From: Pseudogymnoascus destructans
Lineage: Eukaryota > Ascomycota > Leotiomycetes > Thelebolales > Thelebolaceae
Length of the DNA: 64,000 nt
Direction: 5' to 3'
Assembly: GCF_001641265.1 (NCBI RefSeq)
Contig: NW_020167543.1
Span: forward strand, 397,501 to 461,500
Each line of letters begins with the position of its first letter. Position 1 is the stretch's first letter. Below the pieces are notes generated by a model, which was not told where the DNA came from, did no database searches, and worked only from the letters and a program-made list of their open reading frames with translations. Below, piece by piece: positions 11,201 through 20,890 of the stretch. The translations under genes were made by a program, and so were the position numbers.

Positions 11201-11756
11201 CGCGTTTGGTCTCATTATGCTCGAAATCGGAGGAAACGTTTTGTTACCCGATAACGGACCGACGTGGCAGCGACTTCGGTCAGGCGACATGAGCGATGTT
11301 CCGAGTTTGACTTGGAGTAATGCCAGCGCCGTGTCTCGAGATGCGACTGGCATTGTAGACGACAGCGACACCAGCATGGACTCGTATCTTAGCGACGACG
11401 AGATTGAGCGCGACATGAAGTCCCAACGCATCCAAGGCAGGAGGCGTAACTACAATCCTCCCAAGCGCTCGACTTCGCACGACCCAGCGAATCTCTTCGG
11501 ATCTCTTAGGCGCGGCGAATTGAACAATGCCCCAGCGTTCATGAAGGACCAATACCACCGCGGCGCCCTAGATGGACTCGTCAAATGGATGATCACCCCT
11601 CGGCCTGAGGAGAGACCTACAATCCACGAGGTTCTGGAGTCCGAAGGTGCTCGTTGGGTCGAAGCCCGTCGTCGTGCAGGCGCCACTGTCTTTGAAGGCA
11701 ACTGGGGTCCTGGCGACGACGTGCTCGCCGACGACGCCGAGATGATCGATGTTTAA
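8235..11756 (+). CDS. wee1: Wee1/Swe1-type CDK-inhibitory protein kinase
   Basis: Single-exon 1173-residue protein. The first 770 residues are Ser/Pro-rich with many SP/TP sites, as expected for a regulatory region phosphorylated by CDK. The kinase domain spans about 780-1110: glycine loop IGGGEFSDVY, catalytic Lys836 in FAVKK, HLD933LKPAN catalytic loop, D951FG, then EGEGDREYIGPEIL, the Wee1-specific activation segment replacing APE. Family members phosphorylate the N-terminal Tyr of Cdc28/Cdc2 and delay G2/M. Inserts follow the glycine loop (about 40 residues) and lie within the C-lobe (about 90 acidic/basic residues), common in fungal Swe1. The ATG follows a C/A-rich leader. Confidence 0.93.
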   Translation: MSYSNSGGGTLTLPSPTHVRHVDVTSAVRSLRRSLSRSPSEFNLKTQRTPAQSPKTPLSPSPLSPGSPSGLGQTHQNFFGTPTHAPSPLAKPFPPSVKLSLRSANRAKNSPTTSRVRTSPRSPLKRVSTSESNNRLNSQFPLGVTLREEYEMKKCDNTRPTEPKNMAAQNRETNTLNPEKSAPINQALARLEGKHEGATTPTSTSSPLKRSDAIMNLDQASLGSPVAKRRSLHGSGTFGTDFNVFDHGPMLSPKFDIHDDTNIPEFEFSAQSVTGGSSFSSMPKRSSSLRKSTLQQRQEKSASWGKRQAVYELSSLSNEYSTPTPPKNRPRLSLDQFMPPMSRDSPFSSQRALPNPSMHMFNLQPTQKQHPLSRTLTTSSSSSSMPDESPTHVPVNFGENPRPKLDFSKSLPVGALRPIALQTIAREEFGSNTFLTPENYKSAKPNPLAFMSTGLISKVNHHPEIMPRGNVKSNMPDTPCKKPLNGFNTMPAPSVAGSAIAKARHIRHSFGAPSTPFNANGIQAVFGSSFGNRGLVRRGSFISIDGDEDNQNDSQSASDHDLPPTPTKQALTSNNTNRGSPHALRSLQLSAFGNEMSKVSSRPRTSSKLNLLTTFCDPEDSGEDFLDPDSPSIPVYNFSPSPSLSMPSLGCSQVSKGPKLEFPESYSTKSLASPFVSPISKPDNAKFSHVAPASPLDRIDFIEKRAPHTPNADALPHDAGRFSISARRSRQLAKQGSATSGTMPPPATPTTGKDLQTNGGVTPVNGSVPVEVDEVLTSLFETVEKIGGGEFSDVYRVTQRQVTQAKEQSFYLGTSDFPLEGGSPPSPVPDRAFAVKKSRAPYTGNKDRQRKLQEVNVLKALGRSDHIIQLFDSWETNDHLYIQTEFCEEGTLQLFLRNVGMKGRLDDFRIWKIMLELGQGLRYIHDAGYLHLDLKPANIFITFEGVIKIGDFGMATSYPAQQGIEGEGDREYIGPEILLGQYDKPSDIFAFGLIMLEIGGNVLLPDNGPTWQRLRSGDMSDVPSLTWSNASAVSRDATGIVDDSDTSMDSYLSDDEIERDMKSQRIQGRRRNYNPPKRSTSHDPANLFGSLRRGELNNAPAFMKDQYHRGALDGLVKWMITPRPEERPTIHEVLESEGARWVEARRRAGATVFEGNWGPGDDVLADDAEMIDV

Positions 11757-13162
11757 TCCCCGTATACCCTTCAATTTTGGCTTACGCCACGCAGCTTCTT
11801 TGCTCAGCTCCTCGACTGGATAGGAGATTTGAGACGAGGAAGATTGGGGATTGGACATCCGACCACCGCCTCACTGGATACGCGCCCTTTATGATTCTAT
11901 GCTTGTTTACCCTTCTACGCCGCCGACGCCCTACTACGACGACCCCTAATTTGAGTATGTGTTTACGACATGATAGTTTTTACGCCTTCGACCACCCTTT
12001 ATGACGATTTGAGATTTGAGATTTTTACTGGCACCGCAAGACCTTTAGAAGGGATGAGATATCCCGGATACGAAATAGCGTTCCTTGTTTGGAGTGCCCC
12101 TGCCCCGTTATTTTACGACAGCGATTTGTGCTTGGGCTTTGATTTATTGTTTTTCGAAAAAGAGCGAGGTTATTGTTCATGCTGTTTCCTGTGGGAGGCC
12201 CCTGGAATTGGGGTTTTTATCATCTCGCGGTTTACGCGGAATGTTTTATGCCGGGCTCTTCTTTCGCAACACGACTTTCTCTCTTTCTTCGGGAGAGAGA
12301 GGGGAGTGGGAGAGAGGAGTTCTTGATGCAAAAGGAGGGAATATAGTGAGATCTCCCGCGGGATTTGTTTTTTACGGCACCCATGGGGGGGGGAAAATGT
12401 GGTACATTTTTGCTGGTTGTGTTTTGGAGTATATTTTGCTCCTGCTTCTTGTTTTGCGAGAATGGGGGTTCATTTACGGGACATCTGGAAATGATGACTT
12501 TGTTAGAGTATTGTGTGCATGTATGGAAAGAACGGATTAGGGATGGGAGGTGGGTTTGAGAGTTGGGAATGGAATGGAAGGGGGGGTAGGAGACTGGAGG
12601 ATGGACTGAGGGATGGATGTATGGATGAAAAGGAGGGATTGCGGCTAGTTTTTTCGGAGAGCAGTACCTGTGGCATTTTTGCGTGGACTCTTGAGCGATC
12701 GATGGTCTTTCGGGCTGTTGGTCATGAGGGGGTCTGTCTGCTTTTTGCTGTGGTGTGCTTGCTTTGCTTTAGCTAGATTCCTAGGTCAGAGGGGCTGAGC
12801 TGAGCTCCTTTTTGGGGCTTGGTGGTAATAGGAAGTTGGTGATCCAAGAAGTATAATCGCCGCTTGTGTGTTTGATGTGAATGTTAATGGCTATGTGGAT
12901 GTAGATTTGAGTATGCTGAGGGTGGCACTTTGTGATTGGAACTTTAGGTGTGATTGGTATATTTTGGAATTGATTCGTATCCCTAACGCCGACGCTATGC
13001 ATTTCAAAGTCCTCTCTGAGTTTATCTGTACCCATTTCCCCTCTGTAGCTTTCCTTAGATCTTTCACCTGTCCGTCAACTGTAAAGAAGTTCTCCATGCG
13101 CCCAGTACTCTCGTCAGACCTCCCAACATCCCCACCACCTCATATCCCACACCCAGCCCTCC
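11757..13162. other. Convergent 3' flank of wee1 and IMP3
   Basis: T- and G-rich sequence holding the 3' ends of two convergent genes. Open frames here (for example 11970-12776) are overlapping and low in complexity, with no domain signature, so none is called. Confidence 0.6.
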
Positions 13163-13714
13163 TCACAACAAATCAAAATCATCCAACTTCTCCCTATACT
13201 TAAGGATATTCCTCCGAATCTTACTCCCATCCACCCAAGTCACAAAGTCCTCCATACTCTTCCCCACCAAATACGCCGGATCCGTCACCGCCTCCGTCCC
13301 AACCCTCACATGCCCCTGCTCCACAATCTTCGTCGCCGCCTGCACCGTCTCCGCCATCCTCAACCGCGTCATCACAACCGGCAACCTCCTCCTCGCAAAC
13401 GCCGATACGGTGACACTATTCTCGACCGCCGACAGTTTAGATGTCGTAGCAAGGATCCCCATATCATGCAGCTTATTGAGAAGTAGAGCCTCGTGCTTCT
13501 GGCGCACTGGGTCGTCGGGCGGGAGAGCGGCGAGCTTGTGTGCGAGTTGACGCAGGGAACCGCAGATGCGGTTGTATTTTTGGTAGTCGGAGGGGTTTTG
13601 GATGGCGTAGCGGCGGAGGACGGCCGCGTCGCGGTGGTTGTTGTCCGAGGCGTAGGTGGTGAAGTCGACCTTGCGGAGGAGCTTGGACTCGTGGTGCTTG
13701 AGTTTGCGGACCAT
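13163..13714 (-). CDS. IMP3: U3 snoRNP protein IMP3
   Basis: An uninterrupted 183-residue frame, the size usual for the family. It opens MVRKLKHHESKLLRKVDF and carries the uS4-like N-terminus (YNRICGSLRQLAHKLAALP) followed by an S4 RNA-binding domain (about 108-165: RRLPVVMTRLRMAETV...VRVGTEAVTDPAYLVG). IMP3 binds the U3 snoRNA within the small-subunit processome and helps U3 base-pair with pre-rRNA in the nucleolus. No intron is needed. It is convergent with wee1 and divergent from the S18 gene about 250 bp away, possibly sharing a promoter region. Confidence 0.95.
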   Translation of the reverse strand: MVRKLKHHESKLLRKVDFTTYASDNNHRDAAVLRRYAIQNPSDYQKYNRICGSLRQLAHKLAALPPDDPVRQKHEALLLNKLHDMGILATTSKLSAVENSVTVSAFARRRLPVVMTRLRMAETVQAATKIVEQGHVRVGTEAVTDPAYLVGKSMEDFVTWVDGSKIRRNILKYREKLDDFDLL

Positions 13715-13962
13715 CTTGTCTGAGGTCTAGGTTTGTGCTGTTGGGAGGACTGGTAGCTAGGTTTGGTTGAAGATTTTCGTGAGGAGGCTGATAAGAAGGC
13801 TGAGATTATTTTTTGGGAGTCGTTCCTTCCGTTCGGAGAAACTTTTTAGGGTGCTCGGAAAATTGATGTTCCGCGGTTGCTAGATTTTGGAGTCCCAGTT
13901 AGTATGGCTGTTTGGGACGACGACACAAGGAGAGGAACGTAAATCTCGACGACAACGCAATT

Positions 13963-14817
13963 ATGTTGCCGCTGAGGTTACAATGCTTTAAGCCCGCCGT
14001 AGCGGCACGTCAATTAGGTGTCTGCGCTCGTGCAGCTTTCACCACCGGCACCGGGTCATTCGCTGGTACGCTCCCCCCATCTTCCTCGCCACCCATCAAA
14101 GCAAGCCAGACCACTAACTCTCCTCCTCCCCCAGACTCCTCCTCCTCCCCTTCCCGTGCAAGCACCACCTCCCCCGCCCCCCGCGCCAACTTTAGCCCCC
14201 GCCCGCGCACCCTCTCCCCCGGCAACGAGCGCGCCTCCCAAAACCTCCTCTCGCTGATCGACCGCACCGCGCAACGCAAGGAGCGTCAGCGCACGCAGCG
14301 TACTGCCGCCTACGCGGGCGGGAACTCAGCTGAGGATCTCGCGCGCCATAAGACGGCGACGAAGGTCACGAAGCAGATCTCGCGGCGCTGGAAGACGGGG
14401 GATGTGTACGCGCCGCATGATTTGAGCGAGGTGGAGATGAAGAAGTGGAAGCAGAGGGGGAAGCCGGCGGTGGATGTTTTTGATGTGTTGGAGTTGGATC
14501 CGTTGGTGGAGTATCGCGTGAGTGTTTTCCCCTTGTCCCTTAATCCGGGGGTGGTTGGTTTGAGGTGATGGTATGGAAGGGAGGCTGATGATTGGAGATA
14601 GAATTTCGCGATGCTTTCGGAGTATATGACGCCTATGGGACGGATTATGCACTCGAATGATACGGGATTGCGTAGTAGGAACCAGAGAAAGATTGCTAAG
14701 GCTATTCGCCGTGCAGTTGGGATGGGATTCATGCCGTCGGTGCATCGTCACCCGGAGATCCTGATGAAGGAGAGCACAAGGAGGAACGAGCCGCTTAGCC
14801 GTGAGACGAAGGCTTGA
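13963..14817 (+). CDS. RSM18: Mitochondrial ribosomal protein bS18m (2 exons)
   Basis: Spliced CDS 13963-14517 and 14602-14817, 256 residues. The 84-nt intron has a GTGAGT donor and ends in ATAG. The ATG at 13963 gives an Arg/Ala-rich, acid-poor N-terminus (MLPLRLQCFKPAVAARQ), a plausible mitochondrial presequence; upstream in-frame codons include only non-AUG starts. A Pro/Ser-rich linker follows. The core VDVFDVLELDPLVEYRNF...SEYMTPMGRI...RNQRKIAKAIRRAVGMGFMPSVHRHPEI is the bacterial-type S18 fold that sits in the small mitoribosomal subunit. The join restores this core exactly, which supports the splice sites. Confidence 0.9.
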
Positions 14818-15844
14818 GAGGATTGATTTGATGGAGTTGAGAATGGCACATGTATATTCAGTTGTGTACATGGTACGTGGCTTGAGGGGAGAAGCATTTA
14901 GAAGGTCAATGAAAACACAGGGATGTCCATTGTACAATATATATCTTTTAAGAACACTCTCTCTTATGTTGTATTTATCAATTCTATACAATATATCCTA
15001 AACCTATCCATAAAGGTACTCGATACACCACACTCAGTTGGGGACAAATGCTCTCTGCTTTGCATTGGGTCTGGTGGGCAAAACTGAAAATCCGAGACGC
15101 AGTTCTTTGATCACCAACCTTCCAGATTTACCATCTGACATACATCCAACATTTCCTCTTGATAAAGTGAGACCTATGGCAGCTTCTCGAAGATGCTGCG
15201 CAATTGAAGCCCATCTAACGGTGTTAGATGCACAGCTACAGACCAAAAACTGCTCAATAGAAGTTTGATAGTATGAAAGCCCACGACACTACTGAACAGA
15301 CAGTAACATTCTATCTCTGAAACGAACAGCTATCATCGTTGGACCCTCATTCTAAAAGAGATATCTGCACCGCCACCCCGATGTCTCCCGTAGTAAAGGC
15401 CCTCTGACTACTCTGACACAAAGTGGCCGAGGACAAAGAGCCGCCGTCCCCGAGTCTATTCCCAAGCACTTTTCGCCGAAAAAGTCTCATAATATGACTA
15501 CGAAGAACAGTAGATTTTTGAGAACAGGGCTACTGTTCAGTTTCGAGCCTCGAGGATCAAAGATGGCTGTTCATGAACAGTTAGCACCTCCTGAGACCTG
15601 TTCGTCGTTAAGGGCTAGCTCTTGCCCTCTTTCGAATCTAGACAACAAATCAGAGGAGAGGGAAATAGTATAAATACTCTCCAAAACCTCTCGATATTTC
15701 CTCTCCAGTTCTCTCATCATCAGTTTCTCATTGCACAATCATACCCAGACTTCTTCCCCAGATCTCTAATCATCAACTTCTCATTGCCACAACCACACCC
15801 ATACACAACATCCCGCGCAGGTTCGCGGCATCAACACATCAAAA
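14818..15844. other. Gene-free stretch with upstream region of the Cys-rich gene
   Basis: No supported coding sequence. A TATAAATA-like box lies near 15670 and is followed by C/T-rich leader sequence with repeated CTCATCATCA(G/A)TTTCTCATTG-like segments (15711-15790), so the last 200 bp probably act as the promoter and 5' leader of the next gene. Confidence 0.5.
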
Positions 15845-16168
15845 ATGACGTCCCCAAAGCGCAGCAAGAAGAAATCCAAGAGATCTTCTAAGAAGACTCC
15901 AAAAGAGACTCCGGAGCAGCCCCTGCAGCAAAACTTCCGCTCGAACAGTCAAGTCCTCTGCCGTGGCCGTGACAGCAGAGACAGTGGCATAAGAAGCTGC
16001 CGCATCAAAGCCCATCCGATTGTCCCTGGCGGCCGTTACTGTGCCAGGCACCAGAAGCTGTGCCATCGGTGCGAGGGCTCGCCGAGGCATTTGCTCACTG
16101 AGAAGTGCCCTAGCTGCATGATGAGGTGGAAGAAAGAGGAGCTAGAGAAGAAGCAGAAGAAGAATTAG
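15845..16168 (+). CDS. Small basic Cys/His-rich protein, function unknown
   Basis: A 107-residue frame. The N-terminal 30 residues are Lys/Ser-rich (SPKRSKKKSKRSSKK), resembling a nuclear localisation region. The middle holds a Cys/His cluster: C, then C in SCRIK, C-x3-H-x3-C-x2-C in YCARHQKLCHRC, and C-x2-C in KCPSC, which suggests one or two zinc sites. The C-terminus is again basic (EELEKKQKKN). I do not recognise the family. A TATA-like box and pyrimidine-rich leader upstream support expression. It is followed at once by a long GAA-type tract. Confidence 0.5.
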   Translation: MTSPKRSKKKSKRSSKKTPKETPEQPLQQNFRSNSQVLCRGRDSRDSGIRSCRIKAHPIVPGGRYCARHQKLCHRCEGSPRHLLTEKCPSCMMRWKKEELEKKQKKN

Positions 16169-16175
16169 ATAAGTA

Positions 16176-16372
16176 AGTTAACAGAAGAAGAAGAGGAGGA
16201 AAAAGAGGAGAAAAAATAGACAAGAACAAGAGGAAGAGGAAGAAGAAAGAAGAAGAAGAAGAGAAAGAAGAAGAGGAAGAAGAAGAGGAAGAAGAAGAGG
16301 AGGAAGAAGAAGAAGAAGAAGAAGAGGTAAAAGGAGAAGAGGAAATAAATTGGACAAGAAGAAGAAGAAGTA
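16176..16372 (+). repeat. Polypurine (GAA/GAG)n tract
   Basis: Almost 200 nt of purines with AAGAAG and GAGGAAG units on the plus strand. It starts a few bases after the stop codon of the Cys-rich gene and may form its 3' UTR. Open frames across it on either strand are simple-sequence artefacts. Such tracts can adopt triplex structures; that is general knowledge and is not shown here. Confidence 0.85.
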
Positions 16373-16483
16373 TTACACAATGAGTATGCGAAAAGATGGG
16401 CGAACAGGTATCTATTTTAAATATCCCATATATTCGATGATGCTAGTCTATTATCTACAATAAACATGGCTTATATATACATC

Positions 16484-18925
16484 TCATGCTTTCCACTCTC
16501 GTACAATATTGAACACTTCGTAATCGTCGTCCGCATCCGGCACTTTGCCAATCTTCTCTAGTTCAGCCCAGAGTTCTGGGTATGTTAGTTGACCCCAAGT
16601 CATAACCGCATCCTTCTTAATCTGCCCTGGCACGACATTATAGAATATGCCCAACCTTAGAGTTTGAGTTAGCCATGCACCCTGTAAGATATGTGTGGAT
16701 ATTACTCACGTATTAATATCCGGTCCGAAATCCATATCTTCCTCCATCCCTTCAATCAGCTTCTTAACCTCCTCAGCTAGACCCTGTCCCGCCAACGCAC
16801 CCACGTACGCATTAAACACCTCGGGAGTAATCTCAATCTCCATCCTCTTCATCGTGCCCCAGATCTCCTTGGCAGGTTTCTCGCCAAAATCGTTCTTCTC
16901 ACAAGCCCGGAACACCATCTCCAGACTCGCATAGCTCGGTCCTTCCCGACTGTTCGTGACATCAATCCAGAAATCTAGTGCGCGGTCCGCATCGCCTACC
17001 GCCGTGAACGCAGCCATTAGCGAGTTGTACAGCTTCGTCGATGGCTCCACCGTTGAGTCCATCTTCATCATGTTGTGCACCATATCCAGACTCTCATCGT
17101 CCGCGCACTTCCCGATTCCCAAAAAGCAGGCCACGTACGTGTCGATATTCGGCCGGATCCCGGGGATATCGTGCTGTCGCATATGTCCGAAAGCGTGGCA
17201 GGCCATATCGGAGCGACGGCGGTCGAAGAACTCCGTCATGAGGCGCGTGCGCAGATCCCTTCCGGTCTCGGGATACACGCTGCGCAACACCGTGTAGGCG
17301 TCCCAGACCTGCGCGGTGCTGTTGCCGCGGTAGAGGCAGTAGTCGAATATAGCGTCGCGGGTGCGGTCGCGGTCTTCGAGGTCGTGGTGGAAGACATTGC
17401 GCTGGAGCGCGTTGACTACTTCGGTCATGTCGCCGCGCTTGAGGTGGAGTATGACGAGGGAGGATAATGTGTCGGCCTCTAGGCGTGCGTTCCGCTCTTC
17501 AAGGTCGGTCACGACCGACATAATTTTGTCGTAGTTTGGAGAGGATGTAGAACACAAAGCTCGAATGTATTTGTTGGCAACGGGGATATCTTGTCTTTCC
17601 GAAATATCCTCGGCCCTCAGTGCACCGTATGCGCCCTGCGCACCGGAAAGATCCTGGGCATCGATACGGTAGTCCATTTGCATAATATATGTTTTGGCAT
17701 TTGGCCGGATGCCACGTCTCTCAGCGAGCGCAACATACCTCTCGGCCAAGTAATGATTCTTTCTCGATATGGCGGACTCTACCAGTTTGTTAAAGGTATC
17801 CATATCCGGCTGCCTATAACTCTCGTCGTTGTGCTTTGCCATAACATCCATCATGCGCTCTACCTCCTCAGGCCCCTTCTCAAGTCCTTCCGCAGCCCAA
17901 AGTAAAATAACATCCCAGTTTGCTTTATCCGGATTCGACTGGACGATTGATCGGAATATTGGATTCAGCCATTCCAGCTCATTGTTCCTCAGGGCAAAGT
18001 GTAATATGGACAACAGTGTCGACGCTCGCGGATATGCAATTTCCTCATTGGCCTTTGGCGCAATCGGCTTGGTGAACCACTCCTTGGCATTGGCCACATT
18101 GTTCCTGGACGCGTAGAAGCTCGTCATGATATCCTGCACTGCGGCATCATACTGCAAGCCGCTCGCAGAAGCCATGTTGAAAGTCTCAGCCAGCTCTGCC
18201 TCTTTGCCTTCTGTAGAAAACCCATCCATCACGTATAACCACATCGTCTTGACCTGCTTGCTCCCATGGTCATTCAGCTCCTTTCCTTCCGACAGATATT
18301 GAACAAGGTAGTCCCTCGCCTCCAGTGTATTCCCCGTCGCCGTAAGCACCTTCACAAAATCCCTCGCCTCTACCAGCAGCGCCCCTGGATTCTCCTGCCC
18401 CACCCTCCGCCTCAGCTCTTCAAACACCTCCCTCGCAAAATCCACATGCTCGCTCGACGGCTTCGCAGGCAGAATCTTCATCGCATCCCTAGCGCGCTTC
18501 AAATCGAACGTCTTCAGCCCGAACTCCGGCTCCGCACTATTTGTGTCCCGCAGATGCTGGAACGTTCGCAGCACATACGACGCCTGTAGTGTATTGATCG
18601 GCTCCTTCAGCCCCGCCTTGTGCGCCGCAAACTGTCGGAACGCCTTCGCGAGGTCGTCGGCGGGGGGCGAGCGCGCGCGCAACGTGTCCATCAGGCCCAA
18701 GTCGAGTAGCGTCGAGAAGCCAGGGTCCATGTCCGGATCTTTGATGCCGCGTTCGGGCTTAGGTGAGAAGCCAAGGACGGAGACATAACGTCGGGCGGAT
18801 GGTTGCAAGGCAGATACCACGCCGCATCGTAGGCTCCGCAGGGCTGGGCGATGGGGGCAGCGGAAGTTGAAGCCTTCGTTGCGCAGGAGGCGCCGGAAGA
18901 CGGTGCGCGTTAGGTGCGAGCGCAT
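16484..18925 (-). CDS. Mitochondrial pentatricopeptide-repeat protein, CIA84-like (2 exons)
   Basis: Spliced on the minus strand: 18925-16710 and 16655-16484, 795 residues. The 54-nt intron has a GTGAGT donor, a GCTAAC branch point and a TAAG acceptor; the join gives ...PDINT-LGIFYNVVPGQ. An earlier AG would introduce a stop four codons later. The N-terminus is Arg-rich with few acidic residues (MRSHLTRTVFRRLLRNEGF), a mitochondrial presequence. The body is helical with PPR-type 35-residue units (for example PDMDTFNKLVESAISRKNHY, PNAKTYIMQMDYRIDAQD, PSTKLYNSLMAAFTAVGD). Length and N-terminus suggest the complex I assembly factor CIA84, but that is from memory and unproven. Confidence 0.88.
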
Positions 18926-19259
18926 TTTGAGGGGAGATTATATGGTACAAGTGGGAAAAAGGCTACATGGATCAGTATGATCCAGGTAATGATAGTAAGA
19001 CGGGTATAACCCACGGAACCATTGTTGTCGTCGCAATTGAGCAGCTGATGGAAAAGTAGTTTTGCAGCTATCGCGGCCATGGATAACCCAAAATGTCGAC
19101 GGCAATGCCCGCATCGGCAACTAGCCTGATACGGTAACTCTGGACAACACTGTCCAATTCTCCTTTACTCGATTTAAGGGCAAAATTTGTTAAATAAATG
19201 AAAATATGCTAATATGCGCAGGTAGGGGTTAGATATTATAATGCTTATAGTCCTGTTTA

Positions 19260-20240
19260 TCGTACGTATGCCCCTCACGAAGTTACCAACGATGTCAATC
19301 TTGGAAAGAAGGCTAAGGTAGCCTCCCTGGGCGAGGGACCAGTGGAAGCGGGCTGAGACGTCGCGGAGGGCGATCTGGACCATCTGAACGGGACGACGAG
19401 GAAAAAACTGGAGAGGATGAGCACGGCGGGGGTGGAGTTGAACATTGATGTTGAGTCTATGGTTGTGCGGAGGTGCTCCTTGATGGAGGCGAGGAGGCTA
19501 TCTGGCTGGCGAGGTGGAGAGGTGGATGAGGGCGCCCACGGCTATTATGACTATGCCTAGAAGCATTGGTGGATACGGCGACCAGCTCATGAGTTTGCCT
19601 GAGAGTATGGGTCCGAAGATCTGAGCTGCCAGGCTACCACTCATTACTATTAGAAAAGTCTGGGTGCGGCTCTCTGCAGGAGCAACGCCGGCGACGGTAG
19701 CGAAGAGCATAGCGGAAGTCACGGCGGCGGCAGCGCCGATGACCTGCAAAGGGGCATGGCCCAGACGAGGCGAAGGGGAAACACGCGCCACCACCAACAG
19801 ATGGCGAGGTTTAAGAGCTCACCGAGCTCTATCACGGAAAGGATGAAGACGGTTTGCGGCCGATGCGGTCCGCGAGGATGCCATACGGAATGGAGACTAG
19901 GAGGCTGGGAATGGAGGAGGTGAGGAATAACCACCAAAAATGGATAGGGCCAACTTTGCAGAGCGACTCATCGATCGGGGTGTCGAGGGAGGGATGGGAT
20001 GTGCCCTCGAGGCCGTCGTAGTAGTGGTGGCAGATGATGTCCTCATAGATGCGAGATTGAGGCATAGTCATCATGTAGGCGCCGAAGTTGATGAGAAACA
20101 TCACACCCGTGAGGAGGGGCAATGATGAGGCGATGGTCGTGTAGCGTTGGCAAGTGAGATATAGGTGGCTTTAGCTGCCTAGTTCCAGGGAGGAGAGGCT
20201 CATTCTCCTGTTGAGACTCATGATGATGTGCCATGTCGTC
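19260..20240 (-). pseudogene. Broken MFS transporter
   Basis: Minus-strand fragments in several frames make up part of one major facilitator protein. In order: an N-terminus with ENEPLLPG, a first helix (PLLTGVMFLINFGAYMM), a helix ending in GILADRIGRK (MFS motif A) and ELGELLNLAICWWW. A long membrane segment follows (VIGAAAAVTSAML...GPILSGKLMSW...MLLGIVIIAVGALIHL), then a RDVSARFHWSLAQGGYLSLL loop. At least two frameshifts separate them, and the C-terminal half is absent beyond about 19260. It lies at the edge of a transposon-rich region. Confidence 0.75.
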
Positions 20241-20299
20241 GAGTTCGGTCAGTCACTGCCGCTTGCGATTAATCCGTTGTCACCGCCGGCGAGAATTGG

Positions 20300-20340
20300 C
20301 AATCGATACCAAGCAAGCAAGCAAGCAAGCAAGCAATTAA
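20300..20340. repeat. (GCAA)n microsatellite
   Basis: About seven AAGC/GCAA units in tandem just upstream of the MFS pseudogene, followed by AATC units. Simple-sequence DNA with no function implied. Confidence 0.85.
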
Positions 20341-20499
20341 TCAATCAAGCAGGCAGGCTCTGCAACAAAAGAGAATAAAATCACAAAACGGCAGCGGAAA
20401 TGGTGAACTCTATATAAACACAGCACATAAGTAGTTAGATTACGTTACAGAGGGCAGGATCACGAATGCCACGCCGTGTTCCAACAGTGTATTGCTACC

Positions 20500-20890
20500 G
20501 TCGCGATGTCATTTGGTGATAAACACCGTCGCGTCGTCGAAACGGCGAGGTCGCTGATCGGAGTAGAGTAACTTGACACGCTGGCTTGGCTTGGCGTTGC
20601 TTTTGTTTCTCATTGTTTGTGATTACTATTTCTACATACGCGGCCTTAAGAAGGTCATTATATTTCCATTTGCCACCGCCTTGGCTTCCTCTCGGTTTAG
20701 GGTCTCCCGGGGGTTGGTGCCTTTCGGAGTGTTCCAATCCCAACTCGTACGCGGATCGGTTCCGTACTTGAGTCGGTAGGGGGTCATGCCAATGGATGCG
20801 TGGGGGGAGTGTCATTTGCACGCGGTCCATTATGGGGATGAGTTCGCTCCAGTTATCCTGATAATGGGAACTAACGTACCCACTCACCCA
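20500..20890 (-). pseudogene. Ty3/gypsy integrase C-terminal remnant
   Basis: The minus strand carries, in two frames, HYQDNWSELIPIMD, then GMTPYRLKYGTDPRTSWDW, then NREEAKAVANGN, an order typical of fungal Ty3 integrases (host-like QDNWSELLP, TGMTP, YG..PR). Frame shifts and stops show it is decayed. Only this short segment is present. It abuts the 3' end of the Ser/Pro-rich ORF next to it. Confidence 0.65.

Noticed and set aside
11970..12776. Several overlapping ORFs downstream of wee1
   Set aside because: T/G-rich sequence with alternative frames open together; more likely the 3' UTR and intergenic DNA.
15038..15268. Paired ORFs on both strands between the S18 and Cys-rich genes
   Set aside because: Short, with no homology recognised and no promoter signal; left as intergenic.
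16165..16380. Minus-strand Phe/Leu-rich ORF resembling a membrane protein
   Set aside because: It is the complement of a GAA polypurine tract, so the hydrophobicity is a composition artefact.
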